A DNA stretch of 64,000 nucleotides, from assembly GCA_028293625.1 (NCBI GenBank), contig JAQGOL010000036.1, forward strand, positions 1 through 64,000, read 5' to 3'. The position numbers and the translations under genes were made by a program. Each line of letters starts with the position of its first letter. Position 1 is the first letter of the stretch. Source of the stretch: Chthoniobacteraceae bacterium. Lineage in GTDB: Bacteria; Verrucomicrobiota; Verrucomicrobiia; Chthoniobacterales; Chthoniobacteraceae. The notes under the pieces were generated by a model. That model ran no database searches. It had not been told where the DNA came from and saw only the letters and a program-made list of their open reading frames with translations. Shown one piece after another: positions 44,001-52,705 of the stretch.

Positions 44001-46685
44001 AGCGTGGAATGGCTCAGGCTCACTCCGAGCCACCCGACCCATGGTGATGCCGCAGTTCCCGCGCTTCAGATTGCTTTCCACAAATTGGGGCTTCGCTGCC
44101 CGATCGCGCTCTATCGCTGTGAGAATACCGGCCAGGTTTGGCCGCGGACGGTTGCCGGGCTTTATCCCGGAGCCTCAGAGCCTTCCCTGGTAGCAGTGGA
44201 ACATGAAGCTGTGGATAAAGATCCACGGCTCAAACGCCGCCGATATGAACTGAGCGAATGGATCGGCTTTCGACAAGGCTTGTGGGCCGAGGAACATAGC
44301 GCCCAGTTGTCGCCGCAGGAAAATGCCCGGCTTCAAAATCTGTTCCGGGAGGGAAGGCGCAATATTCTAAGCAGCACCACCACGCTGGAGCTTGGTATTG
44401 ACATCGGCGGCCTAAGCGCAGTGCTGCTCGGTAATCTACCACCCGGAAAAGCTAATTATCTCCAACGGGCTGGCCGTGCGGGCCGCCGCGCGGATGGGAC
44501 CTCGGCCGTTCTCGGTTTCGCCCGCCCGACGGCCTATGAGCGTGAGGTCTTCCTGGACTTCCGGCGTTACCTTGATCGGGAGTTGAGGCGTCCGACTATT
44601 TTTCTGGACCGTGCGCCACTGGTGAGACGCCACGCCCATGCTTGGCTGCTCGGTGAGTTCTTTCAAACTCATCTCGCTGCAAGGGATGCGACGGGCGCCA
44701 TGGATGCATATGGCAAAATGGGCCCATTCACCGGCTTGTCGCTGCCCGACCCCTGGAAACCGAGTCGACCCAAGCCGCAGCTCAACCCGCCGAATTCGAA
44801 CCCGCTCTCCACGCAGTTCCTGACGTACCTGGATAAGCTAGTGACCCATCCGACGGCAGTGATGATCGCCACTTTGAGGCGGCTCTGGGAAGGGTGTGCG
44901 AACGTTACTGCCGCGGATAGTGACTGGAAGGCAAACATTACCGCTGTACGCGAGGAATTTGCCGAAGGGATCAAAACGTGGATGAAAACCGTCGACGAGC
45001 TCGCCGAGGCTTGGTCGGAGATTGATTCAAATTCACAAGCGCCACAGGCCCGCGCCCAGGCTAATGCGATTGTTTACCAATTAATGACCCTGCATCGACT
45101 CACGGTCATCGAGTCGCTGGCGGATTCGAGAGTATTGCCGCGCTATGGTTTCCCGATCGGCTTGAGCCGCCTGCGAGTCCAGGTTCCCGATGGTTCGACG
45201 CGCACACGCGAGGAAGATCAGTTCCGCCTCCAGCGCGACAGTATGATGGCGATGCGGGAGTACACTCCCGGCTCACAACTCCTGGTCGGAGGCATGGTCA
45301 TCACCTCGCGAGGCTTGCTCAAGCACTGGACCGGCGCGGTCATGCAAAATCAGTCGTGGGGATTGCGGGGCCAGTTTGTGCGAAGCGGCAGCGGCCTCTT
45401 CAGTTATAGCCTGGACGGGATTCTCCCTCAGTTGCCTGAGAAGCAGAGCAGCAGCCGGGAGGAACGGGGAGAATTCTTGTTGCCAAAGCATGGGTTTACC
45501 ACCGCCGCCTGGGATCCCCCCCGGCTTGGAAGTGACTTTGAGCGGGTCGGCAAACTCGAAGTTTTCACTCTGGCTTTTGACGACTGGTCCAAATGCGACA
45601 CGGCCCAACGCGACTTTGGCGGATTGCTAGGCGCCTCGGCTCAGTATCGCAACGCCGGAGAACTGCTCCTGATGAACTTTGGTGCGGAAGCGCGCGGTTT
45701 TGCCATCTGTCAAAAGTGCGGTTACGCGGAAAGCGAATGGAAACCGGCGGGCAAGGGACAACTTGATCTACCAAACCGTTTTGAATGGCATGCACCCCTC
45801 AATGCCACAAAGCTTACCGCCCGCTGTTGGGCCGACGGGGAAGCCCCCGTTTGGCGCAACCATCATCTCGCGGCCAAGCAAAGCACCCACCTGCTTCAAA
45901 TTGATTTTGCCGGGCTCGGCCAACCGCTCGACTTTAACCTGCTTTTCACTCTGGGCCAAGCGCTTCGGCTTACCGCTGCGCAGACTCTGGAGATTGATGA
46001 GCGTGAACTCAGCGCTCTTAATCCAGCAGCCGACTCCCTAACCGGCACTCCTCGCTATGTGATTCTCTACGATTCGCTGGCGGGAGGTTCGGGGCACCTG
46101 GCTGAGCTTTCCCACGCCGAACATCCTGAACGGGCATTGGAGTGGATAAAACGCACCATCCAACTTCTCACATTAGAAGGCAACATGCCTGACACGGTCC
46201 GGCACCGCGAACTCATCCGCCGTTTGCTCACTTCTGCCTGCGACGATTCGCGGTTGGTACCTGAACGCGCTCGCGCACTGCTTTCAGATGCGATGGTAGG
46301 AAGACCACTTGGCAGGATCATCACGGCGAGTGCGCGCGGAATACCGAACAGTGATTGGAACTTGGAAAAGCTTCAAACCGAGACGCCGCCGGACCAATTC
46401 GATATGTACATTCAGCCAAAGCTGATCACTGGAATTGAAGGGGGACTTTACGCGTTCGAGCGCTGGGATCGCTCCCCCACCAACGACCCGCCGCCTGCAA
46501 ATACGATCGTAGTATTGCGGGATGGTCATGGCGTCACAAGCATCGGCAAGTGGCAACTTTCCCGATATACCCAGCCGCTTCGCCCACATCGACTGACATT
46601 GCGTAGGCAGCCCAAAAACCTCGTGCTCGAATTGAGTGACGACGAGTTTGCTCAATTACGCGTAGTCGCCGTCTGTCGCTTGTAA
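41061..46685 (+). CDS. Giant DEAD/DEAH helicase with DUF1998 domain, DruE/DrmA-like, 1874 aa
   Basis: Superfamily-2 helicase motifs are clear: Walker A MAGTGAGKTESF near 123, DEAH box VVLDEAHIYSG near 266, SATIGG (motif III), and the C-terminal helicase lobe with TTLELGIDIGGL and YLQRAGRAGRRADG near 1113-1150. A DUF1998 region follows near 1600-1720 (CQKCGY, ILYDSLAGGSGHLAEL). This domain pair is the signature of DruE and of DISARM-type helicases. Start is GTG at 41061. No PLD-type DrmC or methyltransferase is nearby, so DISARM is less likely than a Druantia-like system. It should translocate on invading DNA. Confidence 0.8.
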   Translation: MSQLNTLALRDALITRVTDFALDDHFVSDPALSDALKQLWSGPPETGGLGSDLWVEGAFPSTPADETMQALMARKLVNKTLAEQLDRTGAFPFTQIPYRHQLESIEAAASRNYAGGGRPAIVVMAGTGAGKTESFLIPMLNELWEAPKEAGGGISALILYPMNALVNDQVGRLDQWLKDQTNLSFFHFTSETPENAKVANDRKLPLATPARFRTRQQARGCEDAGGKPIAAGPNPDILVTNYSMLEYMLCRPQDNVFFGRNLRVVVLDEAHIYSGNLAAEITLLLRRVMIRCGRNPEEVLCIATSATIGGKEEELKSFAARLFSKPEALVRVINGKPYRPVIAARELPLPLPGTLIEALTQTPFPTDDTLGISGGHQKFSTASEESWQQWILALKALSPDGIPERAAAGLAENRFAAPLLCEALSESGAIAALQNLLWNGGKPKRLPLQELCEHLFGRSDAAAIDVTRQLLQAGAIARSKPGTLPLIPNRVHYLLRGPEGILITFSAQPAQAMASIGMDRQIFSAGADPSRLGSDPEHPLTLFRCNQSGWWGVAGKASNGTLEPVPTSVVLYGQNEEKEFDPENPDTAQSSQIRFYSLEPIRDSPVVTFDPATGKEGASGSVHLWPVDVCPKSKTPLAPETVGWFSARARLQLSVVAETALAAMPEYPDDSKGWKPAGGRRLLVFSDSRAEAARLGPRLTRQHEMQVFRAALIEQLSDKDRAEMDLAALREDIAYFTEQIATAPPLRRPRLEMARQEAENTLRRTEAGGTIADWVSKLKESTIVPEIFDATEGKKHEPGIDKAYDAWTRNRNTIFNSLDKLLGREMARRPVWPNPSLETLGLVEVVYPGIEKTPVPLEILGILPPDTAAKLEAVWLDYLAALLDAVRSQGAISLGDETSDHDYQYGNNLLGKLFSARESYRRNLIPLIGTEFKGSKASRRNAFTRNVLLTVGVPESEVEEFGRRLMQAAFDALVKAAETKSVEWLRLTPSHPTHGDAAVPALQIAFHKLGLRCPIALYRCENTGQVWPRTVAGLYPGASEPSLVAVEHEAVDKDPRLKRRRYELSEWIGFRQGLWAEEHSAQLSPQENARLQNLFREGRRNILSSTTTLELGIDIGGLSAVLLGNLPPGKANYLQRAGRAGRRADGTSAVLGFARPTAYEREVFLDFRRYLDRELRRPTIFLDRAPLVRRHAHAWLLGEFFQTHLAARDATGAMDAYGKMGPFTGLSLPDPWKPSRPKPQLNPPNSNPLSTQFLTYLDKLVTHPTAVMIATLRRLWEGCANVTAADSDWKANITAVREEFAEGIKTWMKTVDELAEAWSEIDSNSQAPQARAQANAIVYQLMTLHRLTVIESLADSRVLPRYGFPIGLSRLRVQVPDGSTRTREEDQFRLQRDSMMAMREYTPGSQLLVGGMVITSRGLLKHWTGAVMQNQSWGLRGQFVRSGSGLFSYSLDGILPQLPEKQSSSREERGEFLLPKHGFTTAAWDPPRLGSDFERVGKLEVFTLAFDDWSKCDTAQRDFGGLLGASAQYRNAGELLLMNFGAEARGFAICQKCGYAESEWKPAGKGQLDLPNRFEWHAPLNATKLTARCWADGEAPVWRNHHLAAKQSTHLLQIDFAGLGQPLDFNLLFTLGQALRLTAAQTLEIDERELSALNPAADSLTGTPRYVILYDSLAGGSGHLAELSHAEHPERALEWIKRTIQLLTLEGNMPDTVRHRELIRRLLTSACDDSRLVPERARALLSDAMVGRPLGRIITASARGIPNSDWNLEKLQTETPPDQFDMYIQPKLITGIEGGLYAFERWDRSPTNDPPPANTIVVLRDGHGVTSIGKWQLSRYTQPLRPHRLTLRRQPKNLVLELSDDEFAQLRVVAVCRL

Positions 46686-46704
46686 TCCTTGCCCCTGCTT
46701 TTTC

Positions 46705-48384
46705 ATGGCCCGTCTGATTCCCCACGCCGACCCGTCCCACATCACACTGGAGCCCGAACGCCAAGTCGCGGAACGACTTTGCGCCCAGCTCCCCAAAAAC
46801 GCCTTCGTCTTCCACAGTTATCCATGGCTTCGCCCCGAGCGTGATCTCGACCGGCGCAATGCTCCAACAATTCTTCGAGAGGGTGAAGCCGACTTTGTTG
46901 TCGTCCACCCGCGCTATGGCATCGCCATCGTAGAGGTCAAAGGAGGGTACATGCGCTACAATCCGGTCAATCTGCAATGGGACAGAGCCGGCGGCACCCA
47001 CGACGTAACAGATCCTTTTGCCCAAGCCTCAAAAAATATGCGAGCGATCGAGGGGCAAATCAAACAGCGTTCCTTTGGCAGCTATCCCCAATTGCCGTTC
47101 TCACGAGTGCGTTGTGTCGTATTTCCCAACTGCGATTACTCGGGAACAATGCCTCCTGGAGCGCATGAAACGATCTTGGTAGGTGCATCCGATCTCGCCC
47201 GACTTGGAGAGAAAATCGAAGACCTCTTCAAACTTCAGCCCTTCGTGCCCAGCATCGGATTGAGTCCGACGAGTTTGGACGGCATCGTCCGCGCCCTTAC
47301 ATCTACTTTTCAACTAATTCCGGCACTGTGGAGCGAGCTTGAAGAGCAGGAAAAACGCTTATTCCGCTTCACCGAGGCACAAACCAATATTCTCTTGGTG
47401 CTCCAAGCTCATACTCGCGCGACAATTCAAGGGGTGGCCGGGTCGGGTAAAACTGTGCTGGCCGTGACGAAAGCCCGGCAATTTGCCGATGAAGGCAAGC
47501 GTGTCCTGTTTGTTTGCTTCAATGAAATGCTTGCAGAATGGGTGCGCTCACAACTACCTGCTCAGTATCACGCCGCTATTACTGTCCGAAATTACCACAA
47601 GCTTTGCAGCGAATGGGTGAAGGCCGCCGGTCTGAAATGGCCCACGGCCATTGACGAGACCTCTTTTTTCAAAGAAGACGCTCCAAAATTACTCGAAGAA
47701 GCAATTGATCGGCTTCCCGACAAATGTTTTGACGCAGTGGTTGTGGATGAAGGGCAGGATTTCATTCCGGAATGGTGGGATACCCTTGAGCTCATCAATC
47801 GGCAGCCCACAGAAGGGCCGCTCTACATCTTCTTCGATCCTGATCAACAAATTTTCCAGTCCACTGCCCCTGCGATGCCTGATCTAGGCCGCCCTTTTCT
47901 TCTCCCTGTCAATTGCAGAAACACGGAGAGAATTGCCAGTCAGTGCGGCGCAATTCTCGGTAAAAAAATCCCCGTGAATTGTGGGACTCCGGAGGGGCGT
48001 CTACCCAAGTCTGTTGTGGCCCCGACTCCTGCGCAGCAAATCCAGGAAGTCGAAAGGCAAATAAAAGAGTGGATGACCCCTGGCACGGGCTTGAAGGCCA
48101 ACCAAATCGCCATCGTGACATGCGGAAATGTACAAAAATCTTCACTTGGCGGCCTTAAGAGCATTGCTGGAATACCGTTAACGACTGATTTAGGCGAATG
48201 GCAACGTGGCCGCGCTGTGCTTCTTACCAGTCTTTACCGATTCAAAGGCCTTGAGGCTGACGCTCTTATACTCGCCGATGTGGTCGCTCCGAATCTGGAG
48301 TCATCGACGGCACCGTTTCGGCCGCAGCACTTCTATGTGGCCTGCTCCAGGGCCAAGCACTTGCTGACCATTTTGTTATTATAA
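46705..48384 (+). CDS. NERD nuclease-like domain plus UvrD-like SF1 helicase, 559 aa
   Basis: Residues about 15-165 are a NERD-type nuclease-related domain: ERQVAERLCAQLP, EADFVVVHPRYGIAIVEVKG (D and E-x-K of a PD-(D/E)XK-like fold). The helicase part follows: Walker A GVAGSGKTVLA near 244, Walker B VVDEGQDF near 347, LPVNCRNTERIA, then LTSLYRFKGLEADALIL near 507 and FYVACSRAKHLL. It is shorter than full UvrD, as is usual for NERD helicases. It follows the DUF1998 helicase by 19 bases and is the last gene before a strong terminator. A DNA-cleaving or DNA-repair-like role in the same system is likely. Confidence 0.85.
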   Translation: MARLIPHADPSHITLEPERQVAERLCAQLPKNAFVFHSYPWLRPERDLDRRNAPTILREGEADFVVVHPRYGIAIVEVKGGYMRYNPVNLQWDRAGGTHDVTDPFAQASKNMRAIEGQIKQRSFGSYPQLPFSRVRCVVFPNCDYSGTMPPGAHETILVGASDLARLGEKIEDLFKLQPFVPSIGLSPTSLDGIVRALTSTFQLIPALWSELEEQEKRLFRFTEAQTNILLVLQAHTRATIQGVAGSGKTVLAVTKARQFADEGKRVLFVCFNEMLAEWVRSQLPAQYHAAITVRNYHKLCSEWVKAAGLKWPTAIDETSFFKEDAPKLLEEAIDRLPDKCFDAVVVDEGQDFIPEWWDTLELINRQPTEGPLYIFFDPDQQIFQSTAPAMPDLGRPFLLPVNCRNTERIASQCGAILGKKIPVNCGTPEGRLPKSVVAPTPAQQIQEVERQIKEWMTPGTGLKANQIAIVTCGNVQKSSLGGLKSIAGIPLTTDLGEWQRGRAVLLTSLYRFKGLEADALILADVVAPNLESSTAPFRPQHFYVACSRAKHLLTILLL

Positions 48385-48444
48385 AAATCACTAAATTACG
48401 TAAGCGCCTGAGCTAACACATTGCTCAAGGTTGGCGACCGCATT

Positions 48445-48475
48445 GCGCTCACCGGCTCCGGTGCGTGCTTTTTTT
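48445..48475 (+). terminator. Rho-independent terminator after the NERD helicase gene
   Basis: A GC-rich hairpin of about 10-11 pairs (core CACCGG-CT-CCGGTG at 48450-48463, one mismatch lower in the stem) is followed by seven T at 48469-48475. It closes the 32521-48384 gene group. The gap 48385-48690 contains no other feature that I can support. Confidence 0.72.
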
Positions 48476-48690
48476 GCGCTTCAGCGTGCGTTCTGCCGCT
48501 CAGAGCGGATTGCAGTTAGGTGCTGCCCAGTAGCCAGCATTTTCGAAGCGCTCTTTTACATCCGATGGAAGAACTGCGTTTATAGCTTTCACGATCGCAT
48601 TGTGGAGCCTTCGGCGGGTGCGTGCGCCAGCGGAGCTCCCTGGAATTTTTGGGACCCCCTTTCTGCAGGAATAAGGAACCGGACCAAAAA

Positions 48691-48754
48691 ACGCTCAGCC
48701 GGAGGTGCTATTCGCTGCTTCGATTATTTGCGCCATCAAGTCGTCTCCAAGCGC
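48691..48754 (-). repeat. 64-bp duplicated segment, copy 1 (3' end of the CHAT gene)
   Basis: This segment covers the last about 19 codons and the stop of the CHAT/STAND/TPR gene. An almost identical copy (one mismatch) lies at 55471-55534, beyond the caspase-like and hydrolase genes. Sequence outside the 64 bp is unrelated on both sides. Confidence 0.9.
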
Positions 48755-51700
48755 CTCTCTTCCCATCGCACCAAGGGGTTCACGCGCCGCCGGGGACGAG
48801 CTCGCGAAGAGACGGGCGAAATCGTTTGAGGCTATCCCTGCAGAGTGCGCGTCATTTTTTCGGGAGAAGATGCCGAGCGCCTTAAGATAGTGCCGCCCCG
48901 CTTGAAGGTAATCACCGCGCTCTCTGGCCAGATGACCCAACTGCCCGTAGCTGATTGCCGCGCCGTGTTCGTTGCCCTGCTTTTCTTTGATGGCGAGGGA
49001 TTTGAGATACCAGCGCTCTGCGGCGTCAAAATCGCGCTGCTCCTGGGCAATGATGCCCAACTGATGGTAGCTAATTGCCGCGCCGTATTCGTCACCATGG
49101 TTTTCTGTAATAGCGAGGGATTTTAGATACCAGCGCTCTGCGGCGCCGAAATCACGTTGCTCCTCTGCGATCATGCCCAATTGATGATAAGTGCTTGCCG
49201 CGTCGTGTTCGTTGCCCTGCTTTTCTTTTATAGCGAGGGCTTTGAGATACCAGCGCTCCGCGGCGCCGAAATCACGTTGCTCCTCTGCGATCATGCCCAA
49301 TTGATGGTAGGTGCTTGCCGCGTCGTGTTCGTTACCCTGCTTTTCAAAAATGGCGAGGGCTTTGAGATACCAGCGCTCCGCGGCGCCAAAATCGCGCTGC
49401 TCCTCTGCGATCATGCCCAACTGATGGTAGTTCATTGCCGCGTTGTGTTCGTTGCCGTACTTTTCAAAAATGGCGAGGGATTTGAAATACCAGCGCTCCG
49501 CGGCGCCAAGGTCGTGCTGCAGCAGTGCAATGCTGCCCAACTGAAGGTAGCTGCTTGCAGCACCGTGTTCGTTGCCGTGCTTTTCAAAAATGGCGAGGGC
49601 TTTGAGATACCGGCATTCCCCGGCGCCAAGGTCGTGCTGCAGCAGTGCAATGCTGCCCAAGTGATGGTAGCTGATTGCAACAGCGTGTTCGTTGCCGTGC
49701 TTTTCAAAAATGGCGAGGGCTTTGAGATACCGGCATTCCGCGGTGCCAAGGTCGTGTTGCAGCAGTGCAATGCTGCCCAACTGAAGATAGCTGCTTGCCG
49801 CACTGTGTTCGTTGCCGTGCTTTTCAAAAATGGCGAGAGCTTTGAGATACCGGCATTCCGCGGCGCCAAGGTCGTGCTGCTCCTGTGCAATCATGCCCAA
49901 GTGATGGTAAGCGCCAGCTTCGCCTTCCGGATTGTTCGTCTGCCGCCCGTTTTCAGCAAGCCGGTCAAACAATGCGGCAGCCTCCCGCCAGTTCCGCGTG
50001 TTCTGCGCGTAAATCGCAAGCGATTGAGTGAGCGCGGCGGTGTCATTTGCTATTCCATGCGCCATCGCCAAATCAAGCGCCCGATAAAAATTGGTGTGAT
50101 GGAATGCAAAGATCCCCCGCTGCTCGTGGAGTTCTTTGGGAGCCACGGCATTCGCGAGACTTCCCATTACATCCACAAAAGCGCGCTCCCATAACCCCGC
50201 AACCGTTTCCGCGGAAAGCGCCTCCTCTTTTTGCGCGCCGGGCGTGGTGGCGCGCAGGGAACTCGTAAAGAGCGGGTGCAGGCTGAAGATGTTATGTCCA
50301 AGGCCGCTCAAAAATCCGGCCCGGACCAGCCGTGCTATTACCGCCTCCATTTTGGCGGGTTCATAACCAGGAATCCCACGATTGCCCATGGCATGCAGGT
50401 AATTGAGGTCCACATACCGCTCATGCAAGCCAAGAGGAATCAGATAGGGCTTTTCCTGCGGCCCAAACGATGCCAGCGCCACTTCCAGGGACGCCAGAAG
50501 CCGGGCGTGCGCCGGATCGGCGGTTGGGGTCAGAAACCGGGGCAGATGCTCTTTCCATTGGGCTCGCAAGGAGGCGCTCGATTGGCCAGAAAGCTGGGCA
50601 AGCACGGCGCGCACCAGCACCGGATGCCCTCCCAGGTCGCTCAATAGTTTACGCAGCTCGGTGTCCTCGCGATCGGCTGGAAGATCCAGGATTTCGAGCA
50701 CCTGCGCGGCATACTCCCAGAGTTCCTCGCCCTGCAACCCGGCCAGAGCGACACGCCGGCAATCTTCAGGCGGCAGCCATGGTTCATCGCTTCGGCTGGT
50801 GATGAGCACCCTGGTTTTTCCGCCGCGCAAAGCCCTCAAGAAGTCACCGAGCCGCTGGGCATCGGCCGCAGACAAACAGCCGCTGACATGATCGGGCTCA
50901 AATCCGCGGGCGCTCTCAAAATTATCCCACACCAGCAGCAGCGGTTGCTCCCGGAGCGCCTCAATGAGCGCGGTAAAATGGGTTGCCTGATCGTCGCCAT
51001 CAAACTGCGGGCCAAAGAGGCTGTGTCCGATCTCATTGAAGACAAACGAGGCGCTGCGGATGTCATCAAAGGAAAACCACAGCGGCTCCCGTTCCAGCCC
51101 GCCCGTGTCGCGCAGCCATTGGAGGAACTGCCGGGCCAGAGTCGTCTTTCCGATGCCGCCTAAACCGTGCACCAGGATTGATGCCGCGGGTTTTCGCATC
51201 GCGCGTTCAATGGCGTGAATGGCCGAGTCGCGTCCAATAAAACTGAGCGCCTCGGGCACGAGCGCTTGCGCGGGCAGCGGCACGGTGTCCGCCTGGGCCG
51301 GGCGGGCGCCGGAAAACTTCAGATCAAAATCCTCGCTCTGCTGGTAAACCACGGGCAGCAGCCAGTCCTGGAGGCTGACGTCGCGATTCCATGCGCTGCG
51401 CGAGCCTTGCTCAAACATCCGCAGCCGGCCTTCGCGCGCGGCTTCAAGCAGATTGCCGCTCCTAAAGAGACGCCGGTAAAAGGCGGGCAGAAACTCCCGG
51501 GCGCCGGTGACTGTCAGATTGTAGGCCATCGCGAGCACGCCGCGAAAACCCGCATGGACAAGCCCGCCGGCCACCGACGCAAACGCGCTGCCTTCAGCCG
51601 CATTGGCATCGAGCTGCGCTGAGCGGCACGCATTGAGCACGACAAAGGGAATCGCGCACCCCTTTAGCAACGTGGCCAGGCGGCTGGCGGTCACATCATC

Positions 51701-52483
51701 AGCGCTGCCGTCCTTTTTTTCAAAAAGCAGCCGGCCTTCATTTCCCTTGAAGTAGTTGGGAACCGCAGCTGGCTCATTCTGTTCGTAACCGCCGTGTCCA
51801 TCAAAATGCAGGATGTGATAGTGCCCTGGGTTATCATCCAGATGCCGCCTCAGGTTCTCAAGGGTCGGGGGCCGCAATGCGTGGACCGCGACGGGCAGTT
51901 TTTCGCGTCCGATTAGTTCCACAAGCGGCCGTGAAATGGAGCGGTAATCAACATCATCCTCGCCATAGGGCCGCGCCGTGATGAGCAGGATATGAATGCA
52001 ATCGGTTGGGAGCTCGGGTAAATCGGGTGGATCGGGCACTTCGCGGCTAAGCCTGCGCTGGATGCGCGCCCGATGTCCCAGAAAACCGAGCGGCGGAAAA
52101 TGGAGCGCTTCCCACGGCCACGCGAGGAAATGCGGATCATCGCAGGAAATCATCAGATCGAGTACCGCATCGGCCCTTTGAGGAATCCAGGCGCCGGCTT
52201 CGAGGTTGTTAAAGAGCGCATTAAAAGCCGCCGTGCCCCAGGCTTTGAGCGCCTCTTCAATGAACTTGGCCCGTGCGATATTCGGCTCAAAGGGATAGTT
52301 TAGAAACTGCTCCAGATACCAGCGAAGCTGGGTCATGAGCTTCTCATCGCCGGCATTGGGCACAGGCCACTCGTAGGGAGAAGGCACCGCCGCGGGCTGG
52401 GCTAAACGCTGTTTTTCGTAGTTCTGCACCACAAACTGCGCGGGCGAGCTTCCGGAGACCTGCGAAATGCCAAGACGCGCCAT
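48695..52483 (-). CDS. CHAT protease - STAND NTPase - TPR protein, 1262 aa
   Basis: Three parts. Residues about 60-400 are a CHAT caspase-like protease with the His in HFDGHGG near 229 and the Cys in VLNACRSAQ near 283. Residues about 410-800 are an NB-ARC/STAND-like ATPase with Walker A GLGGIGKTTLA near 443 and LLLVWDNFE as Walker B. Residues about 850-1180 are TPR repeats of exactly 40 residues (EKHGNEHAAASYLQLGSIA-like units). This is the plan of an NLR-like sensor: TPRs detect a ligand, the NTPase switches, and the protease acts. It is divergent from the caspase-like gene. The minus-strand start at 52483 fits a promoter found just upstream. Confidence 0.88.
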   Translation of the reverse strand: MARLGISQVSGSSPAQFVVQNYEKQRLAQPAAVPSPYEWPVPNAGDEKLMTQLRWYLEQFLNYPFEPNIARAKFIEEALKAWGTAAFNALFNNLEAGAWIPQRADAVLDLMISCDDPHFLAWPWEALHFPPLGFLGHRARIQRRLSREVPDPPDLPELPTDCIHILLITARPYGEDDVDYRSISRPLVELIGREKLPVAVHALRPPTLENLRRHLDDNPGHYHILHFDGHGGYEQNEPAAVPNYFKGNEGRLLFEKKDGSADDVTASRLATLLKGCAIPFVVLNACRSAQLDANAAEGSAFASVAGGLVHAGFRGVLAMAYNLTVTGAREFLPAFYRRLFRSGNLLEAAREGRLRMFEQGSRSAWNRDVSLQDWLLPVVYQQSEDFDLKFSGARPAQADTVPLPAQALVPEALSFIGRDSAIHAIERAMRKPAASILVHGLGGIGKTTLARQFLQWLRDTGGLEREPLWFSFDDIRSASFVFNEIGHSLFGPQFDGDDQATHFTALIEALREQPLLLVWDNFESARGFEPDHVSGCLSAADAQRLGDFLRALRGGKTRVLITSRSDEPWLPPEDCRRVALAGLQGEELWEYAAQVLEILDLPADREDTELRKLLSDLGGHPVLVRAVLAQLSGQSSASLRAQWKEHLPRFLTPTADPAHARLLASLEVALASFGPQEKPYLIPLGLHERYVDLNYLHAMGNRGIPGYEPAKMEAVIARLVRAGFLSGLGHNIFSLHPLFTSSLRATTPGAQKEEALSAETVAGLWERAFVDVMGSLANAVAPKELHEQRGIFAFHHTNFYRALDLAMAHGIANDTAALTQSLAIYAQNTRNWREAAALFDRLAENGRQTNNPEGEAGAYHHLGMIAQEQHDLGAAECRYLKALAIFEKHGNEHSAASSYLQLGSIALLQHDLGTAECRYLKALAIFEKHGNEHAVAISYHHLGSIALLQHDLGAGECRYLKALAIFEKHGNEHGAASSYLQLGSIALLQHDLGAAERWYFKSLAIFEKYGNEHNAAMNYHQLGMIAEEQRDFGAAERWYLKALAIFEKQGNEHDAASTYHQLGMIAEEQRDFGAAERWYLKALAIKEKQGNEHDAASTYHQLGMIAEEQRDFGAAERWYLKSLAITENHGDEYGAAISYHQLGIIAQEQRDFDAAERWYLKSLAIKEKQGNEHGAAISYGQLGHLARERGDYLQAGRHYLKALGIFSRKNDAHSAGIASNDFARLFASSSPAAREPLGAMGREALGDDLMAQIIEAANSTSG
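48961..49920 (-). repeat. Eight tandem 120-bp repeats encoding TPR units
   Basis: Phase-aligned units of exactly 120 bp begin near 48961, 49081, 49201, 49321, 49441, 49561, 49681 and 49801, with a degenerate partial unit at 48901-48960. Each encodes one 40-residue TPR. Adjacent units differ by only a few bases, so copies arose by recent duplication or are homogenised by recombination. Confidence 0.92.
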
Positions 52484-52488
52484 CTTTC

Positions 52489-52517
52489 ATATTATGGGGT
52501 CATATTGATACTATCAA
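52489..52517 (-). promoter_or_regulatory. Predicted sigma-70-like promoter of the CHAT gene overlapping a palindrome
   Basis: On the minus strand a -35 box TTGATA (52512-52517) and a -10 box TAATAT (52489-52494) are separated by 17 bp. The expected transcript start falls at about 52482-52484, at the ATG (52483), which predicts a leaderless or nearly leaderless mRNA. The -35 box is half of a 13-bp perfect palindrome, TTGATA-C-TATCAA (52505-52517), which could be an operator shared with the divergent gene at 52706. Confidence 0.55.
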
Positions 52518-52705
52518 GCTAAAAGCAAAAATACCTATTTTTGTTTATTTTCTGTAGGCATAATCGCAAGCTCTCGCCGAGCACTTCCGATGAAACTAGC
52601 GCCGCCCAAACCGCACTACACAGCAGATACCTGAGTTGAAAGGCGTCTCTCAGACTTTGAGTGAAGTTTACCCCGGAATGTGCCGGCTCCCTCTGCAAAC
52701 CAACC

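Noticed and set aside
41061-46685. DISARM assignment for the DUF1998 helicase
   Set aside because: No DrmC phospholipase-D-like protein and no DISARM methyltransferase is nearby; the giant single helicase with DUF1998 fits DruE better.
48901-49920. Possible CRISPR array because of regular repeats
   Set aside because: The units are 120 bp, contiguous without unique spacers, and encode TPRs in frame.
49157-50194. 345-codon plus-strand reading frame
   Set aside because: It is the antisense of the 120-bp TPR repeats, whose period divisible by 3 keeps other frames open. The CHAT-TPR gene explains it.
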